Positions 1 to 12,639 of a stretch of 64,000 nucleotides of DNA are shown piece after piece. The position numbers and the translations under genes are program-made. Below the pieces are notes generated by a model, which saw only the letters and a program-made list of their open reading frames with translations, made no database searches and was not told the origin of the DNA. Origin of the DNA: Mangifera indica (taxonomy: Eukaryota > Streptophyta > Magnoliopsida > Sapindales > Anacardiaceae). Numbering within the stretch: the first letter of the stretch is position 1; every line of letters starts with the position of its first letter. Location of the stretch: NCBI RefSeq assembly GCF_011075055.1, contig NC_058137.1, forward strand, positions 18,399,463-18,463,462. Reading direction: 5' to 3'.

Positions 1-534
1 TAATTTCAATTTTGCCCCTCAATGTCTTGACTTTTTTAAAATCCATTTTTTAAGGATAATTTGCTTTTGTTGATTATTTTGAAACGACCAATCATGACTT
101 GATTTTGTGCTCATTAAAGTCCCAAAGTTTTAAGCTTTAACTATTATTTTATCTTTAAACCATTTTTTGTGAATCATGATATTTACGTGTGAAGGTGGAA
201 TTGATTTATTTCAATAGATTTCTACTAATGGTAAATGACTTAGTGCTCAATGAATGACAAAGAAATGATGTTTGTGTTGTTGGATAACGACGCGTGAGTT
301 GATTTGGTTTTCGCTTTGGTTGATTGAGTGGAAAGTTTGAGATCGTGAGTTGAGCTTATTATTTCTTTCTTAAATTGGTGTTAAATTAATTTGAGTTTCC
401 TGATATAGTGGTTACTGCAACAGGCATTAACCACTTGAAAGGAGCTTCAATTCCAATTTTTTTTTGCAACCCAAATTTGGTGTCGACAGGTCACTAAAGA
501 TTGGTCAAATTTTGGTGGGGGTGTTTCTGTTGAA
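1..534. other. Upstream region of the first gene, no coding sequence seen
   Basis: AT-rich sequence with no convincing coding frame on either strand. A pyrimidine tract followed by a possible splice acceptor (near 480-490, ending GTCGACAG) lies about 45 bases before the first start codon, so a non-coding first exon could lie upstream. The reverse-strand open frame over 447-827 is only the shadow of the exon beginning at 535. Confidence 0.5.
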
Positions 535-2339
535 ATGACAGTTTCTTCGACTAGATTTTCTTGCTGGTTCTGGAGTGGTAGTAAAGAGAAAGAGCCTATT
601 TCAAATGCATCTTCATTAAGTTCACAATCAAATGAGTGGACTGCTTTTGGTGATGCTGCAAAATTACCATCAACTAGGATAACTTCAACACCAAGAAGGG
701 TTAAGAAAAAATGGCAAAGTAGGGAAGAGAGGAAGATGGTGGATAAGGAATATGATGTTGTGTTGGTGCCATCCGATGGTGGTGTTTGTTCATTAGGATC
801 TGAATCTGATGATTCTGATTGGTCCATTGGGTGGTTAGAACCTCATGGGGCTGACTTTCTGTCTGATCACTCTGATGATGAATCTGATGATAGTTTTGCA
901 GTGTTGGTTCCTTGTTATAGGCCTAATTCCAAGCAGATTTTTGAGGGTTCAAATAACCAGCTCTTTACCGTAGTCAAGAATCGATCAAATGAACTCTCCC
1001 CTGGTATGAACTGTATTTTTGTCATATATTTGTATGTTTTGTTCCCTCTTGTCTGAGTCTAATTATTTTGAGTAAATTGCTATCTCTACCTGACTTGCGG
1101 TGTGATGTTTCTGCTGATAATTGGCGTTTGTTTTCTGGCTGATTGGTGGTGGTTCTGTGGGTCAAATCTAGAAGAAGAAGAGAAAAGTCCTTCGAATATT
1201 CGTGTTCAATTATCGTCAATGTGATGAAGTTTCATCTGTCATAGTTTTGATCATTATGATGATTTTTTTTTTTTTAAATTTACATGTGACTGACTGCAAT
1301 AGTGTCGATGTCTTGTCTTTTCTTTAACAACATAAGTGCCTTTGAGACTTGGATGCTACTGTTGCAACATATTTCCTTGTGCAGTTGACTATTGCTTAAC
1401 CATATGCTAATAACCAATTGCACGTGGTTATCTTTAACTTCTTGGATCTCATGTTGCAAGAAAAGTTTATTAAATACATTACTGAATTCAGCAGTGATAA
1501 GGATCCATTTATCCTAGTAGTGTTAAGTAGATAGTTAGTGTTAGGACTGAAATTACTAGATGCCAAAATAAGGATCTGGGATCCCGATCTCACTGTCTCT
1601 AAGCAACTAGATCCACTGTGATAAGATTGACAATTTCTTCTGCATAAATGGCCAAAGAAATTACGGGAAATTTCTGTTATACCAAGCTCTAATAAGTTGA
1701 CTGTAGCTTTTTTGGCAGACATACTGCCTCATTAATGAGGATGAATTTGAAACCCTTCTGATTTTGTGTTGAAAGCATGTGACAACTCATCAATGGAGTA
1801 GTGAGGGTCACAGTTTTATTGTTGCTGATGGTGAATACTGTGTCACTACTTGTAAACTAATTAAAACCATTGTCTGCCAGAAAAACCAATATCCTGTGCC
1901 AGGAGGATGGTAACCTCTTGTTGTGATCATTCAAATGACCTGCTGCTTTCTTTTATCATGGCAGTTCACACTTTTGTTTAAAATTCCTGTTTTAAAATGA
2001 TTTAGTGTGCCAATATGATGCCATACTTGTTATTTCCCTTGTTGAGCGAGATAGATCTATCAATTTTTCTTAAGGGCCTTTTTCTAATCAATTAGGGTAC
2101 TGGGTGGTTAATACATATATTTATATGTAGGATCATTCCAGTAGATGCGTCTTTTTGTGTGTTAAAATAATTTGATTTCCCTGCCTTTACCTTGGTGAAA
2201 GGAAATGTGTTTTTATGTGACAGTCTTCAAGTTGGCCTAAGATTTGTCGTTTGGCTGATTTATTTTTTGCATTTTGGTTTGATATGCAGAGGGAAACAAC
2301 TTTATGGAGCAGTGGCTTCATTCTCTTCGGAGTTTCTGA
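535..2339 (+). CDS. Small acidic plant-conserved protein of unknown function, two exons
   Basis: Exon 1 is 535-1003 and exon 2 is 2290-2339, giving 172 aa. The exon 1 donor reads CCCTG/GTATGA and the exon 2 acceptor GCAG/AGGG; joining them splits a Glu codon and continues in frame to a TGA at 2337, ending MEQWLHSLRSF. The alternative, reading on past the donor to the stop at 1056, gives a hydrophobic tail that looks like translated intron. The N terminus is Ser/Trp rich (SCWFWSG), followed by a basic stretch (VKKKWQSREERK, about residues 58-70), then VVLVPSDGG and a strongly acidic Asp/Ser region (SESDDSDWSIGWLEPHG, SDHSDDESDD), and FAVLVPCYRP. I recognise the general look of a small uncharacterised plant family but no catalytic motif, signal peptide or membrane segment. 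A nuclear or regulatory role would be a guess. A possible poly(A) signal AATAAA lies at 2441. Confidence 0.75.
1004..2289 (+). other. Long intron of the first gene
   Basis: 1286-bp intron with GTATGA donor and GCAG acceptor and a T-rich run before the acceptor. Short open frames inside it (1022-1219 minus, 1396-1722 minus) have no recognisable protein features and are treated as noise. Confidence 0.65.
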
Positions 2340-3611
2340 AGTCTACTACCCTACCATCTATTACATATGCCGTTGCTGAAATAGTTCTTCATCCAGTGAT
2401 ACAGTTGAAGAACGAGGTATATTAGCGTATGAAATAAGAAAATAAAACTAGAGAAAATGAATTCGGATCAGGAAAAGTAACTGGTAGTTTCTGCATCTGC
2501 TTCTTCAGTAGACTCTCCAAGGACTAACGTGCTTCTTCATTGAGAGTAACGTCGTTCAGAAATTAGAGCCACATGCTAAATCCGCAGATGTTTCCTAGTG
2601 CATCTCACATTTTGATAGTTGTGCTTTCACGATTAGTATGTGATAGTAAGCAGATCAACCAATTTGGAAGAAAAGCCTTAATCATGGTGGAATTTTGTGT
2701 GTAAATACTGATACATGAATATGTGAAATATGTCTATGCTATTAGCCCTCTGCTGTGTAAATAAAATCTTATCTTGGCCATAGTTGATCATTGGCAAACT
2801 TCATAACCCCTTAAATATAAATTTTCTAGTCTCATATTGTGTTTATGATCAACTAGTTCAACTGCTCAAGGAATAATGCATTTTATTGAACTGCATTTTC
2901 TGATTGTTACCCACATCCATTGTTGTCACAAGATGTCTTCTCCTTTCAGCCGTTGAAATGAAAAGAATTTTACTTGATTGACATATCTGTTAGTTTCAAG
3001 TACTGAAATTGGAAAATGAAGATTGTTTGATGGGCGTGTGAAGTGGGCCTTAAGTGGCCCACATAGCGAAGATTGTTGCATTGTTTAAACGAAGAGTGAT
3101 CGAAACCGAATCAATCAATTTGTTTCTGTGACCAGTTGTTCACATGTTGTTAAAGCAGTTGTCGGCCGAAAGTGATGAAGCAGAGATTCTTTGGTCCCTA
3201 ACTTCTAGATTTCAATCTTTATGCGGATTTTTGTTCAAATTGGCTAAGTAGAGTTAATAAAAACTATACATATATATTTTGAATATATAAATATATACAT
3301 ATTTAATAAAAATCTTAAAATTAAGTGACACCAATAATCCTAATTAATCAATTATTAAATAAATTGATAAAACGTCGTAGTTTTAGTCGAATGCAAATCC
3401 AAAGATTAACGGAACATTGAAAGCGCCCGAAGTTTGCTCCCCTCCATTAAGAAAATCCAAATCTCAATAACCTTGCACGTTTCTTCTCTCTTTCTTTCCC
3501 TTCTTTCTTTTTTCAAAACTTTTTCTCCTCCTCTTCGTCATCATCATCTTTCTTCCATTTCTTTTATGGAATAAAGGCCGGCAGAAACATCGTCCTTCAT
3601 CAAGCTAAGAT
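2340..3611. other. 3' flank of the first gene and upstream region of the NET2 gene
   Basis: No coding potential seen. 3250-3370 is nearly pure A/T. From about 3476 to 3560 there is a CT-rich stretch (repeated TTCTTTC/TCTCT), typical of plant 5' leaders just upstream of a start codon, so the NET2 transcript probably begins in or before it. No clear TATA box was chosen. Confidence 0.45.
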
Positions 3612-6600
3612 ATGTTGCAGAAAGCTGCAAGTAATGCGTATTCATGGTGGTGGGCAAGCCACATCAGAACCAAACAGTCCAAATGGCTCGAACAGAACCT
3701 TCAAGGTCTTTTTCTTTCTTCTTTTATTGGCCGAGATTTGATTTGATTATGTTATACGATTGTAGAAAAGCAACTGTTTTTGCATGTTAAGATCATTGGA
3801 TCATTAGTGACTTTGTTGTTGATCTTCATCTCATTGGTTGGATGTTTGATCAAATCACATACATATTTTGTTGATTTATTTATTTGAGTTTCTGCTATGC
3901 ATCAAGTTAGAAAATATTATGCAGAAATGGTTTATTCAATCCTCTGTTTCCTTTTTTCTTTCTGGGAACAATGGATTATTGCTTCAATATGGTTGTTTGT
4001 TGAGAATTGAACAGAAAATCTGATTCAAATGAAGAGAATATATTTTCAACCAGCCATAAATAACACCAATCGAATTTTGCACATATAGCAGCAAGCAAGG
4101 TATAGAGTAATTATGAAGAAAGACCAAGCAGTATGAATTTGCATTTGTTTCATCATCTTAAACAAATATAAATTTATAATATCAAAAGTGAAGGAAGAAA
4201 GATTAGGAATATAAATCAATGCTAATCAAACAGTTGAAAGATTCATAAAGAGGAGCTATATCTTTATTTATGGACAAAATAAATGGTAATTGCAGATATG
4301 GAGGAAAAGGTGGCATACACACTTAAACTTATAGAAGAGGATGGGGACTCCTTTGCCAAAAGAGCAGAAATGTACTACAAAAAGAGGCCCGAGCTGATAA
4401 GCTTTGTCGAGGAAGCTTACAGGGCTTATCGAGCCTTAGCCGAACGGTATGATCATATTTCAACAGAACTGCAGAATGCCAATACCACCATTGCTGCTGT
4501 TTTCCCAGAACAAGTTCAATTTGCATTCCCTGATGACAATGAAGATGCCATGCCAAGAAAATTCAAGAAACCTCCAGAGATTCAAAAGATAAATATCCCA
4601 GATGTTCCCAAGGCCCCAATGAAAGATTTGAAGACCATCGTAACAACAGCCACAAAGAAATTGCAAGCCAATAAGGCCAATAAAAGAGCGCCTACTGTTA
4701 CAGTTGTTAAATCTGGTTTAAGCAAACCTGAGGGGCTTAAGGAGATTGATGAGCTTCAGAAAAGGATCCTAGGCCTACAAACTGAGAAAGAGTTTTTGAA
4801 GAACTCTTACGAAAGTAAACTGGCAAAGTACTGGGAAATTGAGAATCAGATCAAGGAAGTACAGGAAAGGGTTAGTAGATTGCAAGATGAATTTGGAGAA
4901 GGCATAGTCATTGAAGATGAGGAGGCTCGATCTTTGATGGCAGCTGCAGCTCTGAAATCATGCCAAGAGACATTGGATCAGTTGCAAGAGAAACAGGAGA
5001 AAGTAGCTGAAGAAGCAAAAGTAGAACCAAAAAAGGTGAACACTCGAACGAAGATTGAGTTTCCCAAGGATGAGGTTCTTGGCAATGAAATCAGTAAGAA
5101 AAAGCTACCTGCAAAGGATGATTCCACAAAGCCACCTGCAAATGACGATGACTCCACAAAAGCAGTAGAAGAGTCAGAAGGATTAGACCAAGAGGCAAGC
5201 AGTACTGCACAAAATATGGAAGAAATGAAGTCATTGCAAGAGAATACAAAGAAACAGCTTGAGTTTGGCTCTGCTGCATCTCTCACTGTGACAGAAATGG
5301 CTGAGAAGATTGATGAGCTTGTGAACAAGGTGGTTGGCTTGGAAACTGCATTTTCGTCACAGACATCCCTCATAAAGGGACTAAGAAGAGAGAACGACGG
5401 ACTTCAGATTCAAATCCAAACCTTGGAAGCTGAAAAGTTGGCACTGATCAATAGGAAAATTGATTTAAACAGTAAGATGGTGGAGAGTGAGGACAAGTTA
5501 CACAAACTTCAAGGAGATCATAACAACCATCTCCCAGAAACCTTTTCTGAAGCCCAAGAGGAGCTTCAGCGTTCACCAAACAAAGAGGAGAAATCTACAT
5601 TTCAAGTGAAGTTGCAGGTAGAGATTAGTCATGTTGCCACCTTTTCTTAGATTAGTAAAAACATTAATTTGCGCCAAGCATATATTCATGCATACATTGT
5701 GTTGATGTGTTACTTAAAAAAGCAATATTTAATTTGTATACATTTATATTCAATCATATAATTTAACATTACATAACCAACTTGACCCCCCCTTTTGATA
5801 TCTCTAATTGCAGGATGAAATGGCCGGACAAGAAACTGCAAGAAATCTTAATGATAAGCAACAACAGATTAAAACGCTATCCAAGACACCTGTGGTAAAA
5901 AATTTGTCAGAGCAAGAGAAAATATCACAAAAAGAGGAAGAATCCACAGCTCAAGTCAAATTGCAGAAGGACATAGAAAGACAAGAAGGTGGAATGAAAT
6001 CTGGTGATGGTCTAAAGACACTGCAGAGTCTGAAGCTATCAGAGGGGCTAGATATCAAAACTGTAACGGAAAAACATAGTGCATCTCTTGTTAACTGTCC
6101 TAAGCTATCTGAGAAGCTTGATGCCAAAATTTCAACAGAAAAAGATAATACATCCCTTGTTAAGAGTCCGAAGCTATCTGAGGAGCTTGATATCAAAACT
6201 ACCACAGAAAAAGATGATACATCTCTCGTGAAGAGTCTGAAGCTATCTGAGGAGCCTGATGTAATAGAAAAAGGTAATGCATCTCTAATTAAGGGTCCAA
6301 GCCTCTCCAAGGAGCGTGATGTCAAAACTTTAATGGAAAAAGATAATACATCTCCTGTTGAAGTCCACTTTCAGAAAAATTATGAAGGATGTGAACATGC
6401 AGCAAATCTAGTTATTGACAAACAGAATAAGGAGAAATTAGATGAGGAACTTCAGGACTCAAGGTCAAAACAAAAAGAAGAGAAAACACTGGTTAATCCT
6501 GGTTCACTCAAAGAATTCAAAGAACATGAAGAAAAACTAAATCATACTATTCCTCCTGAAAAGGCAAAGGATGTAGAAACTGATGCTCCAAACGATGAAA

Positions 6601-7880
6601 AAGAACATGGTCTTTGGACTATCCGAGAAGTTCACAGTCAACCTGAGGAAAATCATGAACCCAATAACCTATTAGTACAGAGTCAGGACCAGATTACGAA
6701 GGAAAATTTTGACAACCAAGCTTCTCGACAAGGTCCACAAGGGCAGGATAATTTTGTCAGTGTTGATAGGGAGGGAAAGAAAAAAGGGGAAGAAGATGAA
6801 CCAGACTGGAAATATATGTTCATGAATGGTATGGAGAATAGAGAAAAAATTCTATTAACAGAGTATACTACACTTCTTCGTAACTATAAGGAACTCAAGA
6901 AGAAGCGTGATAAAGAAGACACGAAAACTGGGGAAAACAACTCTCAGATAACAGGTCAGCTTGAAGAACTGAGAAGTGCTAATGTCAAGAAGGATGAACA
7001 GATAAAATCCTTGCTTCAGAAACTGAAAGCTTGCATTAATGAAGATAAAGAATTACAAAATCATTCTGCTGAACAAAAAGTAATTGTGAATGAAATCCCA
7101 AGATCTGAATCAGAGAAAGAAGAAATCCTGTTGTTACCAGTAGAACAACCTCAGATTACTTCTGAAATTGAAGAAAAATTCAGGGCAAGCATTGATGAGG
7201 TGCTAGAGGAGAACTTAGATTTTTGGTTAAGATTCAGCACTACATTCCATGAGATACAGAAATTTGAAAATGAAGTCAAAGATCTGCAGTCTGAGGTCTC
7301 AAAGCTCCAAGAGAAAAAAGGGAAGAGCGAGGGAAGTGGTAGCATCAAATATTCTATCAAATCAGATGGTCGTCCCTTATACAAGCATCTGAAAGAGATA
7401 CAGACTGAATTAACAGTCTGGATGGAGAAATGCACATTACTGAAGGAGGAATTGTCATCAAGGTTCTCATCTTTGTGCAAAATTCAGGAAGACATAACAG
7501 CAGCTTTGAAGACAAGCGCCGAAGATGATGAATTCAGGTTCACAAGCTATCAAGCTGCAAAGTTCCAAGGTGAGGTTCTAAACATGAAACAAGAGAATAA
7601 CAAGGTTGCACATGAGCTGCAAGCTGGTCTTGATCACATCACAGGTCTCCAGATTGACATTGATAAGACTCTTACCTTGTTGCGTGAGGAATTTGGGCTT
7701 TCTGAGTCAGAGAATGCATCTAATACAGGACTAACTCATTCAGATAGTAAGAATCGAGTTCCATTGCGATCATTTATCTTTGGTGTCAAACAAAAGAAGC
7801 AAAAGCAATCGCTGTTGTCCAGCCTGCATCCTGCTCTGGCCAAAAAGGTTAATGGTCTTAAATCAGGGTCGAGTAAGTAA
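3612..7880 (+). CDS. NET2: NETWORKED 2-type actin-binding protein (NAB domain, coiled coils)
   Basis: Three exons: 3612-3705, 4296-5617, 5814-7880, joining in phase to 1160 aa. The first start is fixed by the N-terminal NAB signature (SNAYSWWWASHIRTKQSKWL, residues 7-26), which is split by intron 1; exon 2 continues with DMEEKVAYTLKLIEEDGDSF and the tyrosine/arginine-rich end of NAB. NAB binds F-actin, and NET2 proteins of Arabidopsis are pollen-expressed linkers of actin to the plasma membrane that bind receptor kinases (family knowledge). Long coiled coils follow from about residue 180. The C-terminal third carries family blocks: DWKYMFMNGMENREKILLTE, a YKHLKEIQTELTVW block, and a basic tail VPLRSFIFGVKQKKQ. 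Exon 3 has five tandem 23-residue repeats (listed separately), making it longer than the roughly 900-950 aa I recall for Arabidopsis members. No stops or frameshifts. The paralogue (2A/B/C/D) is not decided. Its 3' end is duplicated at 54490. Confidence 0.93.
6033..6368 (+). repeat. Five tandem 69-bp (23-aa) repeats inside NET2 exon 3
   Basis: Units start at 6033, 6102, 6171, 6240 and 6300. Each encodes a variant of KLSEELDIKTTTEKDDTSLV plus KSP; the fourth is 60 bp, missing three codons without breaking the frame. Residues about 546-657. The units are Lys/Glu/Ser/Thr rich and probably extended or helical linker between the coiled-coil blocks. Conservation of KLSE and EK(D/H) in most units suggests recent, in-frame expansion. 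Confidence 0.9.
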
Positions 7881-9038
7881 GCCGGTACACTGTGTGTATT
7901 TTTGAAGAGTTATTTTCTTGTTCTTTCATTCAATATATTTCCAAGGCATTTCAGCAGAAGCCAAAGCTTGCCCTGTTCTCCTTTTTAGTTTTAGTTTAGG
8001 AGAAAGTATATTTTCTGTGTCGTGTAGATGCCGTAGTTTGATCTTATAATTATTAAATCAACAGGAATATTTTGAGCTCTGGTTTTCTACTCCTCAAATT
8101 AATTCAGATTTCTTGAAGTTGCAGTTTTACATTTCTTGTTGGTTCAACACAACACAAATCATACAACAACAGGGATGAGTTGACTATATCAGATTATATT
8201 CCTCATCTCTTTATTTCCAACTTTCCTAGCATTAGAGCAACCCACATTTCAGCAGAATAAAGTACAAAGAATTAATCCTTTCTGTTTATTAACAGAATTT
8301 AGAGAACAACATTTTCAGGGTCTAATCAACCAATTATTATTTTTATTATTAATATAGTTTTTTTAAGAAGACAGCTGAAGCAAGTCCAGAAGGAAATCTA
8401 GTCCAAAGATGTTAATCAAAACATGCATAATTGCTGTGTGTATTGCAGCAACAAAGGTGGAAGTACAAATTTACTTGTTTCCACTGAAGAAACTTTTTTG
8501 TCCGCAAACTATGATAATAACATTATTGTAAAAATCATTGAAGCAAAAACTTATTTCACAAAACAATCTACCTCCAATCTGCAGCAGGTAGATGCTCTAA
8601 GTATGGGAGAGATCTCAGGCATCTTCTACTGCAAGTCCTTCCTATCGGAATAGTTTCCATTTGCAGCTATAAATTTCATCATGTGAGGATAACCACATTG
8701 TTTATTTATCAAAACTGCACCAAGAATGAAACCTCAGGGTCTGACAAACATAAATACATTCACAGCCAAGATTACTAAAATTATGATTTGGTTATATATG
8801 ATGCAAGGTACAACAATTTCCCATATTATATACTGGAAAGAAGTATAGTAACATCTTTACACTACTGTAGTCATTCAAGAATTCCAACCGCAGCATAGAA
8901 AACATTTCCACTTTCACAAACCTCACTAAAACATATCAATATCTAACATCAGTATTAAGAAAAAAAAAAAAATATTTACTATCCAGCGCCTACACCTTGC
9001 AAATATGGAAATACAAGCAGCCACAGATGGGGTTATGA
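7881..9038. other. Tail-to-tail intergenic region between NET2 and nicotinamidase
   Basis: Contains both 3' UTRs. A long open frame at 8423-8653 has no recognisable domain, and its partner in the second copy (55098) is also open, but the copies are recent duplicates, so this is weak evidence for coding. A run of A's near 8960 and generally AT-rich DNA. I see no RNA gene. The whole stretch is present again at 54558-55678. Confidence 0.5.
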
Positions 9039-10777
9039 TCATGGCTCTTTCACTGCATCAAAGGACACCTCTGATACTACCTTGGCTCCCCTTCCCTTTG
9101 CCATGTAGAGTCCAATGTGATGCATCAAATCCTACCATGAAACGGAAAGATGCACATTTAGCTACAAAATTTATTACCAACAATCAGACAAGCAGATTGC
9201 TTATAATTGTTCTCGTTATTTTCCTTTTTCTTTGAAATTTTGCAGCTAAGCATGAATTTAATAATAAAGCATTTGTAGCCAAAACTTGGACATTGATAGC
9301 TTCAACATTGAAGATTTTCAGACAAATTACAATTATGATTGAAAAAGAAACAAAAACCAGAAGCACCAGGACCAAAGAGAGAGCGAACAAGATGTTTTGA
9401 CTTTAATTCAATAAATAGAGCACTCAACATAGACTACTCTCTATCTATATTCAGTATTTAGAGTGTATTTCTAATGTCCTATCTGAACCTTGTCGATCCT
9501 ACTAATAGGATTATTTTTTTTTATACACTGGATTGTTTTTCTGGGAATCGTGCAACTATCATCAATTTATAATTGACTCAGAGTCATAATGACTTATTCT
9601 TATGATGCAATACAAGTCCTATAACACAAAACTTGCAGGTCTATATCTACAAAAGTTGGAAACCACAGAAATAAAAGTTTGCTCCAAGATCTAACAATTT
9701 GGCAAAATTTTAAGACTACCTAAAAATTTCAATATACCTGTGGGTGAGCCAGAGCATCTGGGATAGTATCGGCAACATGAGCAGGCAAATCGTAAGTTGC
9801 ACAACCAGGTGAATACACAATTACATCCTCCAGAGGACCAAGAAAACGACGATTTCTGGCAGACAGTGTGGAACATACAAAATCAAGCACACATATGTCT
9901 GTGCATATCCCTACCACCAATATCTTCAAACGCATAAACGTAACGGAGATTAGAGAAATAGAAAATCACACCATCAACCAAAATTAATAGATTTCATAAA
10001 AAACACCAAAAAACTCTTGACAATGAGAAGAATATATATCCTGGTGAAATTCAGAAATACTTACATTTTTAATTTGATTATTCTTCACCCAACTTACAAA
10101 GACATTGGATCCATCTTTCTCAAAAGAGCCAAGAAATCCATCAATACACTCCTTGCGCCTAAGTGTTACATTAGAGTTATTCTCCAACCATTTCAGTGCT
10201 GAAAAATATGAGAAAAGCAACCACTTAGTGACTGATGTGCTAGAACATATGCAGCTAACTTTTCATACAAACACTTGGACATGGAAGCAACAAGAAAAGT
10301 ACAATTACCAGGAACAAGTTCAGCTTCATCTGTTCCATTAATACAATGAGGAGGATAGGGAGGCTCAGGGATATCAGGATGATGAGAATCAAGAAACGCA
10401 AAAACAGGCCATTTTTTGTCACAGAACATCCTGGCAAGTTTCACAGACTCGTCTACCATAAGAGAAATTTGTTTATCAGGCTGTGTTGGAGCCTGTAAAA
10501 ACACACAACCCACATGAATATCAAGTCAATACAAAAGACTTTTCATTACAAGTCCAAGAAAGTGATATGTATCGCAGATAAAACCAAAAACCCAAATGAA
10601 ATTCATAATTTGCAGAATCAAAAGGAAGAAAAATACCAAGTTGCCTGCACCGACGGTACAGAAACCATTAACAATATCAACAAGAACAAGACCGGTCTTA
10701 ACACTTCCAGAAAAGACGAGAGATCCTTGTTCAACGGGAAGGTCTTTCTTCAGCATATCAATAGTTTTGGGAGCCAT
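9039..10777 (-). CDS. NIC1: Nicotinamidase (isochorismatase-like cysteine hydrolase), five exons
   Basis: Exons on the minus strand: 10777-10637, 10492-10309, 10198-10065, 9923-9738, 9131-9039, all with GT-AG borders and consistent phases, giving 245 aa, close to the length I recall for Arabidopsis NIC1. The enzyme deamidates nicotinamide to nicotinate in the NAD salvage pathway, in the cytosol or nucleus. Active-site residues are all visible: catalytic Asp34 in VLVDIVNGF, metal-site residues in DSHHPD (82-87), catalytic Lys124 in LRRKECIDGF, and nucleophile Cys164 in VGICTDICVLDF. The C terminus HHIGLYMAKGRGAKVVSEV matches the family. No breaks. The start at 10777 gives an N terminus MAPKTIDML with no targeting signal. 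It lies tail to tail with NET2. A MULE complex begins about 620 bp upstream of the start codon, so its promoter is short or borders transposon chromatin. A truncated second copy lies at 55679-57040. Confidence 0.95.
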
Positions 10778-11394
10778 TTTTTATCCCCTTCCAGTACAAA
10801 CAAAAAACAACGCAATGAATATTTAACAAAAGGGAAAACGTTAAAAAAACAGAAACGGCAACAGCTTGTGTGAACTGGACGTATGTATGGTTGTTTTATA
10901 ATCAATGATGAGCGAATGGAAGGGAAGGGGGAATAGCGAGTCAAAAACGGGATCAAAATAAATAAATCGAGAGAGAAAGAAAATCGCAGTGAAGTCGACG
11001 GAAGGTATAAAAAAGTACTAGATTCTAGATTTTTAGGACAAAGTCAAGAAATACAGTGTTGAATGGGCCACTTGTGGAAAAACTAATAAGAGGGACTGAC
11101 ATCTATTGGATGGCTGTGAGTGATGTCAAATCAATCCTATCTAAATATATATAAATAATAATAACATAATATTATATAATTGAAAGGGTAAAAATTAAAA
11201 ATAAAATATAATAATTATAATATATTATTATTTATATATAAAATTATATATAAAAATAGTGTATATAATTTTATTATTAAAATAAATTGATTTTTTTAAT
11301 AAAATTATATGTAAATATATTTAAAATAATATTATATATATTTTTTATACATAATTTAGATATATAGATAATGTATTATCATGTGATTGAGTAT
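10778..11394 (-). promoter_or_regulatory. Promoter side of the nicotinamidase gene, bordered by the MULE complex
   Basis: Roughly the first 350 bases upstream of the start codon are mixed-composition unique sequence; beyond about 11140 the DNA becomes extremely AT-rich and resembles the AT-rich 0.75-kb repeat seen elsewhere in the window (shared words such as TATCATGTGATTGAGTATT near 11375-11395). No specific box could be assigned with confidence. Confidence 0.45.
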
Positions 11395-11403
11395 TATTTT
11401 ATC
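11395..11403. repeat. Left 9-bp target-site duplication TATTTTATC of the MULE complex
   Basis: Identical to TATTTTATC at 35240-35248, just outside the other end of the complex. Nine bases is the usual Mutator target-duplication length. Confidence 0.8.
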
Positions 11404-11689
11404 AAGAAATTATAAAGAAAATTATTAAAAATGGCCAAAATACCCTCCCACTAAGCTAAAATGCCCAAAGTTACTATTTTCAAGCAAAAATACGCATGAC
11501 TTTTTCTAAAATACCAAAATTACCCTTCCCTTCATTTATATAAACCTTCTCACACACTAGAAGGGGTTAAATGAAATTTTATTAAAATTAAGGGGTATTT
11601 TGATATTAAACATTATAAGAGCATTATAAATTTCTCAATAAAATTTTAGGAATAGATAATTGAGGGGTCAAATAAAATGTTATTAAAAT

Positions 11690-12545
11690 TTGGGGGGTAT
11701 TTTGATATATCGACCGTATTTTTCAGATTTTCGAAGAATTTTTCGATTGTTGCCATTTTAGGTTTTTCAACTTTTAGAATTCGAATTTCAGTTTCATTTT
11801 TTCGAATTTTATCGTTTTATCAGATATTAATTCGTATTTTTCAGATTTCCAAAAAATTTTTTAATTATTGTTATTCTAAAGTTTTTCAACTTTCAGAATT
11901 CGAATTTCAGTTCCGTTTTTTCGAATTTCACCGTTTTACGAGATATCGACTAGTATTTTTCAGATTTCTGAAGAATTTTTCGATTGTTGCCATTCTAGGG
12001 TTTTTCAACTTTTAGAATTCGAATTTCAGTTTCATTTTTTTTAATTTCACCGTTTTACGAGATATCAACTCGTATTTTTCAGATTTCTGAAGAATTTTTC
12101 GATTGTTGTCATTCTAGGGTTTTTCAACTTTCAAAATTCGAATTTCAGTTCTGTTTTTTTGAATTTTACCGTTTTACGAGATATCGATTCGTATTTTTCA
12201 GATTTCTGAAGAATTTTTCGATTGTTGTCATTCTAGGGTTTTTCAACTTTCAGAATTTGAATTTCAATTCTGTTTTTTCGAATTTTACCGTTTTACGAGA
12301 TATTGACTCGTATTTTTCAGATTTCTGAAGAATTTTTTTATTGTTATCATTCTAGGGTTTTTCAACTTTCAGAATTCGAATTTCAATTTTGTTTTTTTGA
12401 ATTTCACCGTTTTACGAGATATCGACTCGTATTTTTCAGATTTCTGAAGAATTTTTCGATTGTTGCCACTCTAGGGTTTTTCAACTTTTAGAATTCAAAT
12501 TTCAGTTCTGTTTTTTTGAATTTTATCGTTTTACGAGATATCGAC
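11690..12545 (+). repeat. Left subterminal array of ~119-bp repeats, element 1
   Basis: About seven copies of a unit containing ACTCGTATTTTTCAGATTTC, GAATTTTTCGATTGTTG, CTAGGGTTTTTCAAC and GAATTCGAATTTCAG, with CGTTTTACGAGATATC at the join. Spacing of the CGTATTTTTCAG word is about 119 bp (11832, 11953, 12071, 12190, 12309, 12428). The open frames seen here are translations of the repeat, not genes. Confidence 0.9.
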
Positions 12546-12639
12546 TCATCCTTAACAGTAACATCACTCAAATCACATATAGAATGAAATCAAATACGTA
12601 TCCATATCTAACCACATATAAAGTATATCATACACATAT

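Noticed and set aside
8423..8653. 76-aa open frame conserved at 55098-55361
   Set aside because: Conservation is explained by recent duplication. No domain, no upstream coding signals, and it overlaps the 3' UTR region of two tail-to-tail genes.
11677..12491. Open frames rich in Phe/Ile (FFRFLKNFSIVAILGF)
   Set aside because: Translation of the 119-bp subterminal array in element 1.
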